A program made the position numbers and the translations under genes. 60,398 bases of DNA from an uncultured Anaerolineae bacterium (GTDB taxonomy: Bacteria > Chloroflexota > Anaerolineae > Aggregatilineales > Phototrophicaceae): positions 1-60,398 of the forward strand of contig CALAJK010000023.1 of assembly GCA_937922795.1 (NCBI GenBank), given 5' to 3'. Position 1 is the first letter of the stretch, and each line of letters begins with the position of its first letter. The notes under the pieces are model-generated. The model was not told where the DNA came from, did not search any database, and worked only from the letters and a program-made list of their open reading frames with translations. Positions 1 through 9,158 of this stretch are shown one piece after another.

Positions 1-228
1 CGTGTCATGCGAGGCAATGCCATTGCTCAAGTCGAGGAAGGTCCCTAACCCCTCCCGCTTCGACTTCCCGTAACGTTCAATGTCCACCCATGTATTCGCA
101 CCCCCCAGCACCCCCAAAACAGCAATGGCGATGATGTCCACGAGGGGATGTTTCCGATTGCGCTCGTCACGCGGGTCTTCCCGTTGGGCAAAGTGACTGA
201 TGATACTCGTCTCTGGCAGCATGCTCAT
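1..228 (-). CDS. ISAs1-family transposase, N-terminal part (runs off window)
   Basis: The open frame starts at 228 and continues without a stop past base 1, giving the first 76 residues. They contain FAQREDPRDERNRKHPLVDI, followed by a hydrophobic stretch and GANTWVDIERYGKSK. This pattern is typical of the DDE_Tnp_1-associated N-terminal domain of ISAs1/H-repeat transposases. The catalytic DDE residues would lie outside the window, so whether the element is intact cannot be judged. Two in-frame ATGs (228 and 222) are possible starts. No terminal inverted repeat could be delimited in 229-388. Confidence 0.8.
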   Translation of the reverse strand, partial: MSMLPETSIISHFAQREDPRDERNRKHPLVDIIAIAVLGVLGGANTWVDIERYGKSKREGLGTFLDLSNGIASHDT

Positions 229-388
229 CCCTTTTTAGAGACGATTATCCTCCATTGAGGTTTCATATGCGATTGCCCTACTCAACTGCCAAATCTTTGA
301 CAAATCATCATGGTAGATGTAATGTCTAAACAACCTTTTTTGACCTCTCAGCGCTCGCATGAGCGACTCATACCGGAGCACAGATGCA

Positions 389-1360
389 ATGAAAACGGCC
401 CTGACGCCTGGACGGTGGCGTGGACTGAAAATGACCAGCACCGATCGCCAGAAGTTCACCATTGTGGCTTTTGACCAGCGTGGAACATACCGGAAAATGC
501 TGCCTGCCGATACACCCTATGAGATGGCCGCCAGCATCAAGAGCGAAGTCGTCACCGCCTTATCGCGCCAGGCGAGCGCCATCCTGCTTGACCCTCAATA
601 CGGCCTGCAAGCTTCAGTCGCTATGCACGGGACTTGCGGTTTGCTCTTGGCCTACGAGAACACAGGCTATGCCGGAGAATCGACAGCGCGTCGCATTTCA
701 TTTGATCCAGACTGGACGATCGCCAAAATCAAGCGTTTCGGCGCATCTGCCGCCAAAATGCTGGTCTACTATCATCCCGACTCTGGCGCTTTGGCCGACG
801 AACTGGACGATGTCATTCGCAGCGCCGCAGATGAGTGTCATCGCCTCGATCTCCCCCTCTTCCTGGAGCCGCTGTCTTACAGTCTAGACGCAAACATCGC
901 GAAGGAAAGCCCAGAATTTGCCCAACGCCGGCCACAGATCGTTATCGAAACGGCGCGCCGTTTGAGCCAGCTTGGCGTGGATGTGTTGAAACTGGAGTTC
1001 CCTCTCGATGCGGCCTACAACCGTGACCCGGCCGAGTGGCGCACAGCCTGCCAGGCGATCAGCGATGCGAGCCGCGTCCCCTGGGTGCTGTTGAGCGCCG
1101 GGGTTGACTTTGAGACCTTCGAAATGCAGACGCAGATTGCCTGTGAAGCCGGCGCCAGCGGCTTCTTAGCCGGGCGCGCCATCTGGAAAGAGTCGATTAC
1201 GATGTCTGCCGCCGACCGGGCAGATTTCCTCGCCACCACCGCTGCCAGCCGTATGCGCCGCCTCATTGATATTGCAACATCCAGCGCACGCCCCTGGACA
1301 GATTTCTATGCGCCGCCAGACATCAAGGCGGAATGGTGGAAAACCTACCCCAACTTGTAG
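389..1360 (+). CDS. LacD/YihT-type class I aldolase (tagatose-1,6-bisphosphate aldolase family)
   Basis: About 323 residues, the usual LacD length (~325). The N-terminus has FTIVAFDQRGTYRKML, matching the family's AFDQRG motif. The segment VDVLKLEFP carries the lysine expected to form the Schiff base, and LLSAGVDFETF plus GASGFLAGRAIWKE form the C-terminal phosphate-binding part of the TIM barrel. The family cleaves ketose (bis)phosphates to DHAP and an aldehyde; members act on tagatose-1,6-bisphosphate or on 6-deoxy-6-sulfofructose-1-phosphate, and the substrate here cannot be told from sequence. An ATG at 359 is possible, but the ATG at 389 has CCGGAG about 10 nt upstream and gives a family-like N-terminus. 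The gene is alone, between an IS fragment and a terminator; no partner sugar kinase is adjacent. Confidence 0.8.
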   Translation: MKTALTPGRWRGLKMTSTDRQKFTIVAFDQRGTYRKMLPADTPYEMAASIKSEVVTALSRQASAILLDPQYGLQASVAMHGTCGLLLAYENTGYAGESTARRISFDPDWTIAKIKRFGASAAKMLVYYHPDSGALADELDDVIRSAADECHRLDLPLFLEPLSYSLDANIAKESPEFAQRRPQIVIETARRLSQLGVDVLKLEFPLDAAYNRDPAEWRTACQAISDASRVPWVLLSAGVDFETFEMQTQIACEAGASGFLAGRAIWKESITMSAADRADFLATTAASRMRRLIDIATSSARPWTDFYAPPDIKAEWWKTYPNL

Positions 1361-1402
1361 GCAGTCAAACTGCAATCACAGCCTACTCTGCCTTTGATAC
1401 GA

Positions 1403-1448
1403 AAATAGACGCTGAGAAACCGCGACGATCTCGGCGTCTATTTGTTTT
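1403..1448 (+). terminator. Rho-independent terminator after the aldolase gene
   Basis: A 15-nt arm (1403-1417) pairs with 1429-1443 across an 11-nt loop, with only a G-T wobble interrupting it, and is followed by TTTGTTTT. It lies 43 nt beyond the aldolase stop. The A-rich 5' side means it could also work for the minus-strand gene ending at 1507. Confidence 0.75.
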
Positions 1449-1506
1449 GCAGCCGACTGTAGATCAAGCCTTGAAGCCCAGTCTAGGCACTATGAAAAGA
1501 CATCCC

Positions 1507-2514
1507 TTAGCGCACAGGCACATTGGACAGATTGCCGCGCATCACCGCATAAGCCGGTATCCAGCCGACCTGGCCTTCATAGCGAACATGCAGCCAGAAG
1601 CTGCCCCCATTTTGCACGGTGCGCCCAATCACCGAGACGACAGCATCTGGCGGAATTTGCCGCAGGATTTGTGCACGCCCGCTTGGACGCCGGCGCAGAT
1701 CAGTGATAGCCAGCATCCGCGCCGAGACGCCAACATCCGGCGCATTATCAATCTGGTCAAAGATTGAACCCTGGAGCGGCAGCAAACTTGCATCGCCTTC
1801 AAACTGGAGGTAGCGACCCGAAGCCCATCCCGTTGCGCCTTCCACCGACACCAGATACCAGGTGTACTCTCCACCCTCATCAGTGCTGCGAGCCTGCACA
1901 GTGATGGGATTTCCAGGGCGCGCAACCCCAACCAGAGTTGCCCCTAGATAGGGACCGCTGCGCACAGCCAATCCCTTCACCTCGCTCGATACACGAGTTG
2001 TAGACGGCGCGGCTGGCGTCGGCGTTGCCGGTATAGCCGTCGGCGCTGCCGTCGCCGGAGATGCTGCGCTAACAATGCAGTCGATTGTATAGGTTACAGG
2101 GCTGCCAGGCGCATTGTGTGTGACGACCACCGCCGTCACAAACGAGCCACCAGTGCTCGCCGTACACACAATGCTGATCGTCTGCGGCGCCCCGCCGTCT
2201 GGAATGCTGAAGTTCGCAGGCGACGCCAGAGAGAACGCTGAAATGTTGCTCAGGGTGATACCGCTGATTGTAAGTGTGGAGCCGCCGCTCTCGCTGACCG
2301 TGATGATGGCCGTTGCCGGAACGCCAACAGTGGTGGACAGTGTGATCACGCTCCCAGGCGGCGGATTAGATGCATAGCCCGGCCCACCCTGCGCCAGGGC
2401 AATTTCCATCTGAGCACCGCTCCAATGTGCCAGAACCAACAGCAGCGCGGCTAATGCGAACCAAAATGGCCCACGATCCCAGAAGGTCTTCATTCCACTT
2501 GGCATAGCCATCAT
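1507..2514 (-). CDS. Secreted protein with two SH3b domains
   Basis: 335 residues. Residues ~10-42 form a signal peptide or membrane anchor (WFALAALLLVLAHWSGAQ, then AQG). Residues ~45-150 look like an immunoglobulin-like beta domain of the ASH/choice-of-anchor kind, rich in Ser/Thr/Val. A Pro/Ala/Thr linker follows (~152-170). The C-terminal half carries two SH3b modules, around 172-240 (GLAVRSGPYLG...GWASGRYL) and 265-325 (DLRRRPSGRAQIL...GWIPAYAV). SH3b domains usually bind peptidoglycan stem peptides or cross-bridges, so an envelope role is likely. The next gene, divergently transcribed, also begins with an SH3b module and encodes a peptidase, suggesting shared cell-wall work. No catalytic domain is visible. 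The start could be the in-frame ATG seven codons later. Confidence 0.65.
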   Translation of the reverse strand: MMAMPSGMKTFWDRGPFWFALAALLLVLAHWSGAQMEIALAQGGPGYASNPPPGSVITLSTTVGVPATAIITVSESGGSTLTISGITLSNISAFSLASPANFSIPDGGAPQTISIVCTASTGGSFVTAVVVTHNAPGSPVTYTIDCIVSAASPATAAPTAIPATPTPAAPSTTRVSSEVKGLAVRSGPYLGATLVGVARPGNPITVQARSTDEGGEYTWYLVSVEGATGWASGRYLQFEGDASLLPLQGSIFDQIDNAPDVGVSARMLAITDLRRRPSGRAQILRQIPPDAVVSVIGRTVQNGGSFWLHVRYEGQVGWIPAYAVMRGNLSNVPVR

Positions 2515-2688
2515 TCAGGCTTATCCTGACACTACTACGAAGCGATCATGATCATCTCAAAGTATAACCCAGTTCAATCTTGGGATTGGCAGTACATCAG
2601 ATTTTTTGCTGAAAATTGAGAATTGGATTACTATGCTTCCAATTCCGGTTGAAGCTTGCCCCCTGGGCGCGCCTCGAAAGGACAAGCC

Positions 2689-4791
2689 ATGAGCGGATTT
2701 CCCCCACCCGTTCCCAAACCACCGACTGCCGGCCGGGGACAGTCAGCAATTGCCAAAACTCGCGGCTTATATGTCAATTTGCGACAGGGTCCTGGCACAA
2801 ATTACCGAGCGATCGGCAGCATCCGCAACAACACTGTGCTGGTTCACTACCCTGGATCGCGAACGGCATCGGGTTGGGTCTGGATCGAACAGGGACAGCA
2901 GTCCGGTTGGGTTTCAACCGACGTCATCAGCTTTGAAAACATCGTTACCCCTGCGCCCACGCCTCCCCAGCAGGCAACTCCCTACGACGGCAAGATCGGC
3001 ATCTGGCATTGGAAGGGCGATGTCTTACCTGAGAACTCGATCGAAGATGTCGTCCGCCATATTCGCCGCACCGCACCACATGTCACACAGTTGTGGGTGA
3101 AGATCAGCGATGCGACGCCCCGTGACGGCGCGCGCTGGCAGGGCTACTGGGATACTAAACGCAGCCTAGCGATTGACGGCCCACAGAGCATTGACCGCTG
3201 GGTGCAGGTGCTGCAGGCCAATGGCATGGAGTTTCATGCCTGGTGCGTCCCCAAAGGCTCGCACGTTGAAACGGAGACAGACATCATCATCCAGGCCTGC
3301 CAGCGTCCTGGGGTGCGTTCGCTGATCCTCGACATTGAACCTTACGCCGGCTTCTGGCAAGGTGGCCAGGCAGGCATCCGCCCCTTCATGACTCGCATCC
3401 GGCGGGCGCTGCCGGGCAGCTTTCACATCGGCATGGCGGTAGACCCTCGCCGGCACCACTTCGCCACTATCTTCCCGGCCGAGTGGTTCCCATTTGTGAA
3501 CAGCATTCATCCAATGGTGTATTGGGCGACCTTCCGCCGCACTCCAGAAGACGCGCTGCGCGAAACCTATGAGGTATGGGGCAGCTACGGCCGCCCCATC
3601 ATTCCCATTCTAGATGGCGACGCACAGCCAGCCGACATGCGCGACGCCATCACCCTGTCTACCCAGCGCCACGGCGCGCGCGGCTTGAGCTGGTGGCGCC
3701 TAGGGACGATCACACCTGCTGGCTGGCAGGCGATCAACCAACCGATTACGCCAGGTCAGCCGCCGCCGGTCGTAGTGCCGCCGCCGCTGCCCAGTGGCCA
3801 GGAAATCGTGGTGCGCCCTGGCGATCCCGGCTACAGCAGCGGGTCTTACACTGGCCGCCAGGAGTTTCAGAGTTTCCAAGGCACTTGGGGCTGGCAGGTA
3901 TTTTATAAAAGCACGGAACCCCAGACGAGCAAAGTGTGGGCGCGCTGGATACCACAGCTCACCGAGTCCGGACAGTATGAGATCGCTGCCTTTGTGCCGG
4001 CGCGTCACGCTTCGACTCGCAACGCGCGCTTCAAAATCAACAATGTGAAAGGTTCTAGCGGCGAGATCATCATCAATCTTGATCAAGCTCGCGAAAACAA
4101 TAACTGGGTGACATTGGGCATTTTTGAGCTTGACCGGGCGACGCCCGGCGCGGGCACGGTGCTGCTGAACGATCTGACCGGCGAGAGCGGACTGGAGATC
4201 GCATTTGACGCTATTCGCTGGCGCCAGGTTCTGTCCAAGCCTGACGGCAAATTCCTAGCTGATGGCTATGACGCGCCCATCGGCACCGAGACCGAGCGCC
4301 GGTCAGCGCAGGTGTGGCCTGGGCAGTGGATTGATGCCAGCCCATTCGCCCGTCTGTATTTCGTAGGCACGCCTCAAGAAGCCTACCACACGGGCGCCGA
4401 CCTCAACTTACCCCGCGACGCCGACGCCCACGCGCCGGTATACGCTGCCGCCAGCGGTGTGGTGATCTTTGCCAGCCGTCTGCCCGTATGGGGAAATGTC
4501 ATCATCATCAAGCACGATCCGCTGGCGACCGACGGCACCGTTCTTTACGGCCGCTATGCCCACGTCGAGCGGATGACCGTCAAGGTGGGGGATCGAGTCA
4601 GGCGCGGCCAACAGATCTGCCAGGTAGGCAACGCCTTCGGGCGTTACGCCTATCACCTACACTTCGACCTCAGCCACACCACCATTCTGGAAACGCAGCC
4701 GCAGCATTGGCCGGGTAAAAACTTGCAGTTGCTGCTGGCCAACTACATTGACCCACGGGCGTTCATCCTTCAGAACCGCCCCAAGCGCTGA
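2689..4791 (+). CDS. Multidomain M23 peptidase with SH3b, TIM-barrel-like and golvesin-type domains
   Basis: About 700 residues from ATG 2689, which has AAAGGA six bases upstream; a TTG at 2656 would extend it but looks worse. An SH3b module sits near residues 25-85 (GLYVNLRQGPGTNYRAIG). A ~250-residue region with IGIWHWKGD, LWVKISD, LILDIEPYAG and MVYWATF resembles a GH25/GH18-like TIM barrel. A proline linker follows, then a golvesin/Xly-type carbohydrate-binding domain (~380-520: SGSYTGRQEFQSF, FVPARHA). The C-terminus is an M23 peptidase with the zinc-ligand pattern HTGADLN and HLHFD and the usual YAAASGVVIFAS strand. M23 enzymes cut peptidoglycan peptide bonds. Oddly, no signal peptide or transmembrane segment is visible at either possible start. 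Confidence 0.75.
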   Translation: MSGFPPPVPKPPTAGRGQSAIAKTRGLYVNLRQGPGTNYRAIGSIRNNTVLVHYPGSRTASGWVWIEQGQQSGWVSTDVISFENIVTPAPTPPQQATPYDGKIGIWHWKGDVLPENSIEDVVRHIRRTAPHVTQLWVKISDATPRDGARWQGYWDTKRSLAIDGPQSIDRWVQVLQANGMEFHAWCVPKGSHVETETDIIIQACQRPGVRSLILDIEPYAGFWQGGQAGIRPFMTRIRRALPGSFHIGMAVDPRRHHFATIFPAEWFPFVNSIHPMVYWATFRRTPEDALRETYEVWGSYGRPIIPILDGDAQPADMRDAITLSTQRHGARGLSWWRLGTITPAGWQAINQPITPGQPPPVVVPPPLPSGQEIVVRPGDPGYSSGSYTGRQEFQSFQGTWGWQVFYKSTEPQTSKVWARWIPQLTESGQYEIAAFVPARHASTRNARFKINNVKGSSGEIIINLDQARENNNWVTLGIFELDRATPGAGTVLLNDLTGESGLEIAFDAIRWRQVLSKPDGKFLADGYDAPIGTETERRSAQVWPGQWIDASPFARLYFVGTPQEAYHTGADLNLPRDADAHAPVYAAASGVVIFASRLPVWGNVIIIKHDPLATDGTVLYGRYAHVERMTVKVGDRVRRGQQICQVGNAFGRYAYHLHFDLSHTTILETQPQHWPGKNLQLLLANYIDPRAFILQNRPKR

Positions 4792-4800
4792 CAGCGTTCA

Positions 4801-4827
4801 GGGGCGCTTCAGTCTTGGAAGCGCCCC
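4801..4827 (+). terminator. Hairpin terminator after the M23 peptidase gene
   Basis: A perfect 10-bp stem, GGGGCGCTTC with GAAGCGCCCC, around a 7-nt loop, 10 nt after the peptidase stop. The T tract is weak (CTTGCTT). It sits between convergent genes and may serve both. Confidence 0.6.
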
Positions 4828-4859
4828 CTTGCTTGCCACCACCGGAGCCAGGGCGTCAG

Positions 4860-5168
4860 CTAGAACAGTCCCCAGTCGTCGGCAGCTCCCTCTTCCATCA
4901 TGCTGGGATCCCACATCTCCAACCCCATTTCGATGGTGGTTGGGCGGCGCGCGTAGTTCTGAGCTGTACGCCGTGTCTGCTCCAGCAGTTGGGGCGCATA
5001 CGGACAGAATGGCGTCGTCATGATCATCACCAGATGAAGCCGATCATCATGAAGTTCGATCTTGCGGATGAGCCCCAGTTCGATAATATTCATTCCGATT
5101 TCAGGGTCAACAACATCGCGCAGCGCCTCGCGCAGTCCTTCCTCAGTGATCTGTAGCTGATCGGTCAT
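4860..5168 (-). CDS. sufT: SufT-like MIP18/DUF59 iron-sulfur assembly protein
   Basis: 102 residues, the full length of a stand-alone DUF59 domain. It has the family signature VVDPEIGMNIIELGLI near residues 19-34 and the conserved MTTPFCPYA segment with the single cysteine. Proteins of this family (SufT, MIP18/Cia2, PaaD) help deliver or mature Fe-S clusters; the acidic C-terminal tail (EEGAADDWGLF) is not part of the core. It is transcribed away from sufC across a 218-bp region, a context that supports a SUF accessory role. A PaaD-type function is unlikely because no phenylacetate genes are near. Confidence 0.8.
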   Translation of the reverse strand: MTDQLQITEEGLREALRDVVDPEIGMNIIELGLIRKIELHDDRLHLVMIMTTPFCPYAPQLLEQTRRTAQNYARRPTTIEMGLEMWDPSMMEEGAADDWGLF

Positions 5169-5231
5169 AGGAATTGATGAATCCTCTCGAAGCTAATTGG
5201 TCGGCAATTCTCAACCGTTTCTCATACGGCC

Positions 5232-5260
5232 ATACTATCATAGTCTGCCAGAGGCGTCAA
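5232..5260 (-). promoter_or_regulatory. Candidate sufT promoter
   Basis: On the minus strand TTGACG (5260-5255) is followed after exactly 17 nt by TAGTAT (5237-5232), about 60 nt before the sufT start. Hexamer matches are 5/6 and 4/6. Confidence 0.5.
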
Positions 5261-5284
5261 TTTTTATAATTCTAATCATAAATA

Positions 5285-5313
5285 TTGACAGGCTCACCAC
5301 ACGCTGCTATACT
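5285..5313 (+). promoter_or_regulatory. Strong candidate promoter of the suf operon
   Basis: TTGACA (5285-5290), a 17-nt spacer and TATACT (5308-5313), about 70 nt before sufC. It is a near-consensus sigma-70-type promoter. The AT-rich tract just upstream (5258-5284) could hold an iron or redox regulator site, but no known operator was recognised. Confidence 0.7.
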
Positions 5314-5386
5314 GAGTGCCAGTTTAGAACAATGGGTACACAGTAAATTTAACAGGCATTAAACACCCCAGGAGGAACTCCCCAGC

Positions 5387-6157
5387 ATGGTCGCAGCATT
5401 GGAAATCCGCAATTTGCATGTCTCCGTCGAGGACCGCCCTATCCTCCGCGGAGTGAACCTCACAGTCAAACAGGGCGAAGTGCATGCCCTGATGGGACCG
5501 AATGGATCAGGCAAGAGCACGCTGGCTAACGTTCTGATGGGCCACCCCGCCTACCAGGTGACTGCCGGCCAGGTCATTTTTGACGGTGAAGACCTGTTAG
5601 AGATGGAAGCGGACGAACGGAGCCGCGCAGGGCTGTTCCTGGCCTTTCAATATCCAGTGGCCATTCCAGGCGTGACTCTGGCCAATTTCCTGCGCCAGGC
5701 CCTCAATGCGCGTTTGAAAGCCAAAGATCCAGATAGCAAGGGTATCTCTATCCCTGAGTTCCGCCGCCTGATGAAGGCCAAGATGGACTTACTCCAAATG
5801 GATCACAGCTTCGCCGGCCGCTATCTGAACGATGGTTTCAGCGGGGGCGAGAAGAAGCGCGCTGAAATCCTGCAAATGGCCACGCTAGAGCCTCGCATCG
5901 CCATTCTGGACGAGACTGACTCGGGATTGGATATTGACGCGCTGCGCATCGTCTCGGACGGCGTGAACAAGCTGCGTGGGCCTCAGTTGGGCGTTTTGGT
6001 CATTACCCACTACCAGCGCATCCTCAACTATATCCAGCCCGAATATGTCCACGTGATGCTCGACGGCCAGATCGTCGAAAGCGGCGGCCCCGACCTGGCA
6101 CTGCGCCTGGAAGAGATGGGCTACGAGTGGATCCGCGCCCGACACAACCCGGCCTAA
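5387..6157 (+). CDS. sufC: SufC, ABC-type ATPase of Fe-S cluster assembly
   Basis: 256 residues, normal for SufC. Walker [10 protein letters not shown] is at residues 37-45, the ABC signature [11 protein letters not shown] starts at 151 (the SufC form, with GGEKKR), and Walker B with DETDSGLD follows; the SufC-typical HYQRILNYI is present. SufC is the cytosolic ATPase that drives the SufBC2D scaffold. It is the first gene of the operon, with a clear AGGAGG site before ATG, and sufB starts 36 nt after its stop. It is not a transporter component: no permease is adjacent and the residues are SufC-specific. Confidence 0.97.
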   Translation: MVAALEIRNLHVSVEDRPILRGVNLTVKQGEVHALMGPNGSGKSTLANVLMGHPAYQVTAGQVIFDGEDLLEMEADERSRAGLFLAFQYPVAIPGVTLANFLRQALNARLKAKDPDSKGISIPEFRRLMKAKMDLLQMDHSFAGRYLNDGFSGGEKKRAEILQMATLEPRIAILDETDSGLDIDALRIVSDGVNKLRGPQLGVLVITHYQRILNYIQPEYVHVMLDGQIVESGGPDLALRLEEMGYEWIRARHNPA

Positions 6158-6193
6158 GTCCCTGCCAAATAGACCGATCCGAGGAGGATCACG

Positions 6194-7639
6194 ATGACCG
6201 AGATCAAGAGCGAAAAGCAGCTTACGCCTGAAGAACTAGCGCTCAAGCACGTCCGCGCTTCCTATGAGGAAACCTACGGCTTCCACGATGACGACGTGAA
6301 ATACGCCTTCAAAAGCGAAAAAGGGCTGTCGGCGCGCATCGTACGGCAGATCAGCGAGATGAAGGGCGAGCCGGAGTGGATGACCGAAATCCGCCTGAAA
6401 GCCTATGAGATCTTTCTCAGCAAGCCTAACCCGACCTGGGGCGGCGACTTGAGTGGGATTGACTACGACGATATCTACTACTACGTCCGCGCCACCGATG
6501 AGCAAGGACGGTCATGGGACGAAGTGCCGCCAGAGATTAAGGACACGTTCGACCGCCTGGGAATCCCTGAGGCGGAGCAGAAGTACCTGCATGGCGTGAG
6601 CGCCCAGTATGACTCAGAGTCTGTTTACCACAGCATTCGCCAGGACCTCGAACAAAAAGGGGTGATCTTCCTGGATATGGACTCCGGCCTGCGCGAACAT
6701 CCGGAGCTGGTGCGGCAGTACTTCGGCACGGTCATCCCCGCGTCTGACAACAAGTTCGCCGCCCTCAACACGGCTGTATGGTCGGGCGGCTCGTTCATCT
6801 ACGTGCCGCCGGGCGTACATGTCGAAATGCCGCTGCAGGCCTATTTCCGCATCAACACCCAGAACATGGGGCAGTTTGAGCGCACCCTCATCATTGTGGA
6901 CGAAGGCGCCTACGTCCACTACGTCGAAGGCTGCACGGCGCCGATCTACAGCTCCGACAGTCTACACAGCGCGGTGGTCGAGATCATCGTCAAGGACGGT
7001 GGCCGCTGCCGCTATACGACTATTCAGAACTGGTCGAACAACGTCTACAATCTGGTCACTAAGCGCGCTATCGCCTATAAGAACGCGACCATGGAGTGGG
7101 TAGACGGCAACCTGGGCAGCAAACTCACCATGAAATACCCGGCAGTGATCCTGGCGGGCGAAGGCGCTCACGGTGAAGTGTTGTCTATCGCCTTCGCCGG
7201 CAAGGGACAGCACCAGGATGCTGGCGGCAAGATCACCCACCTGGCCCCTAACACCAGCAGCCAGATCATCAGCAAGTCCATCAGCAAGGATGGCGGGCGC
7301 GCCAGCTACCGCGGTCTGCTCAAGATCGTCAAAGGCGCCGACAACGTTCGCAGCAACGTGGTCTGTGATGCCCTGCTGCTAGACGACCAAAGCCGCTCAG
7401 ACACCTATCCCTATATTGAATGCGACGCCCAGAACGTCACCATGGGGCACGAAGCGTCAGTCAGCAAGATCGGCGAAGACCAGGTCTTTTATCTGATGAG
7501 CCGTGGACTGAGCGAGGACGAAGCCAACGCGATGGTCGTCAACGGCTTCATCGAACCGCTGGTTAAAGAGCTGCCGATGGAATATGCGCTGGAACTGAAC
7601 CGCCTCATTCAGATTCAGTTGGAAGGCACTATCGGCTAG
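6194..7639 (+). CDS. sufB: SufB, Fe-S cluster scaffold subunit
   Basis: 481 residues, typical for SufB. The central beta-helix region contains the family segments [20 protein letters not shown] and [20 protein letters not shown], and the C-terminus has [20 protein letters not shown]. SufB is the scaffold on which the cluster is built with SufC and SufD. The start is fixed by GAGGAGG seven to eight nt upstream of the ATG at 6194. A strong hairpin separates it from sufD. Confidence 0.97.
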   Translation: MTEIKSEKQLTPEELALKHVRASYEETYGFHDDDVKYAFKSEKGLSARIVRQISEMKGEPEWMTEIRLKAYEIFLSKPNPTWGGDLSGIDYDDIYYYVRATDEQGRSWDEVPPEIKDTFDRLGIPEAEQKYLHGVSAQYDSESVYHSIRQDLEQKGVIFLDMDSGLREHPELVRQYFGTVIPASDNKFAALNTAVWSGGSFIYVPPGVHVEMPLQAYFRINTQNMGQFERTLIIVDEGAYVHYVEGCTAPIYSSDSLHSAVVEIIVKDGGRCRYTTIQNWSNNVYNLVTKRAIAYKNATMEWVDGNLGSKLTMKYPAVILAGEGAHGEVLSIAFAGKGQHQDAGGKITHLAPNTSSQIISKSISKDGGRASYRGLLKIVKGADNVRSNVVCDALLLDDQSRSDTYPYIECDAQNVTMGHEASVSKIGEDQVFYLMSRGLSEDEANAMVVNGFIEPLVKELPMEYALELNRLIQIQLEGTIG

Positions 7640-7670
7640 TCTGCATCGCGGCTGTAGATTGACAAATGAC

Positions 7671-7701
7671 GCGGCGCTTTCGCCAGTTTCGAAAGCGCCG
7701 C
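7671..7701 (+). other. Intercistronic 12-bp hairpin between sufB and sufD
   Basis: GCGGCGCTTTCG pairs perfectly with CGAAAGCGCCGC around a 7-nt loop. No T tract follows (CTGTATCC), so it more likely stabilises the upstream sufCB mRNA or blocks exonucleases than ends transcription. The sufD ribosome-binding site lies just beyond it. Confidence 0.7.
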
Positions 7702-7727
7702 TGTATCCTTGCAAGGAGGAATAGATT

Positions 7728-9074
7728 GTGGTCGTAGCAAAACAACGCCGGCGCACTTCGGCGCCTGCTGCGCCTGGCTACACGCTCGAAGATGTCAAAG
7801 CCCTGAGTGCAGCCCATCGTGAGCCAGCCTGGTTGGCTGAAAGCCGCGTGGCTGCGTGGGAGGTGTACGAAGACTTGCCCATGCCTAGCCTCAGCGATGA
7901 GGATTGGCGGCGCACTGACTACCGCCATATTCGCTGGAGCGAAGCCGAGACGATCATTCAGCCCAACGGCGCTTCCGTCGCCCAAATTCCGGCCTCAAAG
8001 CTCGAACCCTTGATCGGCGACCAGCAGGCAGGCCTGCTCGCATTTGTGGATGGCCAGGTTGTGCAGCGCGAGTTCTCAACGCAAATGGCTGGGCAGGGCA
8101 TCATCTTCACCGACCTGCTGACGGCTTGCCGGGAATATGAGAGCCTGGTGCGCCCCAACCTGATGACGAAGGCGGTACAGCCTACCGAGGGCAAATTCGC
8201 TGCCCTTCACGCAGCGCTGTGGACTCACGGGGTATTCCTGTACGTGCCGCGCAACAAGGTCGCCGAACTCCCCTTCCACGTCGTCATTCACAACACTCGT
8301 CCTGGCGCCAGTTTGGGCCATGTGCTGGTCGTGCTAGAAGAAAATTCGCAGGCCACGATCCTGGTTGACTACACCTCAGCGCCGACCGATCAGCACTGCG
8401 CTTACATTGGCGCAACCGAGCTGCTGGTCGGCGACGCTGCCAATCTGCAGTATGTAGGCCTTCAGGATTGGAATCGTCAAACCTATGAGTTCAGCCATCA
8501 GCGGGCGCGGGTCGGGCGTGACGGTAACCTCGACTGGATCGTCGGCACGATGGGCGGTCGTCTGGTGAAGGCCTATATGGAGCTGGAGCTGGACGGCCTG
8601 GGAGCACATGGCCGTATGTCCGGCTTCTTCTTCGCTGACGGCGAACAGCTCTTTGACCACGATACCCAACAGAACCACAACGCGCCGCTCACGGTCTCCG
8701 ACCTGCTGTTCAAGGGAGCGGCTAAAGACTCAGCCCGCACAGTCTGGCAGGGCATGATCAAATCGCTGCCCAAGATGCAGAAGATCGACGGTTTCCAGGC
8801 CAGCCGCAACTTGATCTTGAGCAAGACGGCTCGCATGGACGGCATCCCTGGCCTCGAAATTGAGGCGGATGACGTGGCCTGTTCGCACGCCGCCACTTTC
8901 GGAACGCTAGAGGAGGAGCCCGTCTTTTACCTGATGAGCCGCGGCATTCATCGTTCCGACGCCGAACTCATGGTCATCGATGGCTTCTTCGATGAACTGC
9001 TTCAGCGTATTCCCTTCGAACGAGTGCGCGAGCGTCTACAAGCCGCTATGGAAGCCAAAATCATCGGCATGTAA
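7728..9074 (+). CDS. sufD: SufD, SufB-like scaffold partner
   Basis: 448 residues starting at GTG with AAGGAGGAAT upstream. The N-terminal half has REPAWLAESRVAAWEVYEDL and KFAALHAALWTHGVFLYVPR; the C-terminal half has the SufBD core GMIKSLPKMQKIDGFQASRN, CSHAATFGTLEEEPVFYLMS and IDGFFDELLQRI. SufD pairs with SufB in the SufBC2D complex and is required for iron acquisition. Assigned as SufD rather than a second SufB because of its shorter, divergent N-terminus and its position after sufB. Confidence 0.93.
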   Translation: MVVAKQRRRTSAPAAPGYTLEDVKALSAAHREPAWLAESRVAAWEVYEDLPMPSLSDEDWRRTDYRHIRWSEAETIIQPNGASVAQIPASKLEPLIGDQQAGLLAFVDGQVVQREFSTQMAGQGIIFTDLLTACREYESLVRPNLMTKAVQPTEGKFAALHAALWTHGVFLYVPRNKVAELPFHVVIHNTRPGASLGHVLVVLEENSQATILVDYTSAPTDQHCAYIGATELLVGDAANLQYVGLQDWNRQTYEFSHQRARVGRDGNLDWIVGTMGGRLVKAYMELELDGLGAHGRMSGFFFADGEQLFDHDTQQNHNAPLTVSDLLFKGAAKDSARTVWQGMIKSLPKMQKIDGFQASRNLILSKTARMDGIPGLEIEADDVACSHAATFGTLEEEPVFYLMSRGIHRSDAELMVIDGFFDELLQRIPFERVRERLQAAMEAKIIGM

Positions 9075-9080
9075 AATGGT

Positions 9081-9113
9081 AGGCGCGTCTTACCGATCTA
9101 GGACGCGCCTTTT
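9081..9113 (+). terminator. Terminator-like hairpin between sufD and sufS
   Basis: AGGCGCGTC (9081-9089) pairs with GACGCGCCT (9102-9110) and runs into TTTT. It may attenuate read-through into sufSU, making the desulfurase pair less abundant than the scaffold. Confidence 0.65.
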
Positions 9114-9158
9114 CGATCAAGTTCTGCAAGCGAATCAGCCTCAGCAAGGAAGCAGTTG

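Noticed and set aside
2656..2688. TTG start giving 11 extra residues to the M23 peptidase
   Set aside because: AAAGGA is correctly spaced for ATG 2689 and lies within the would-be extension.
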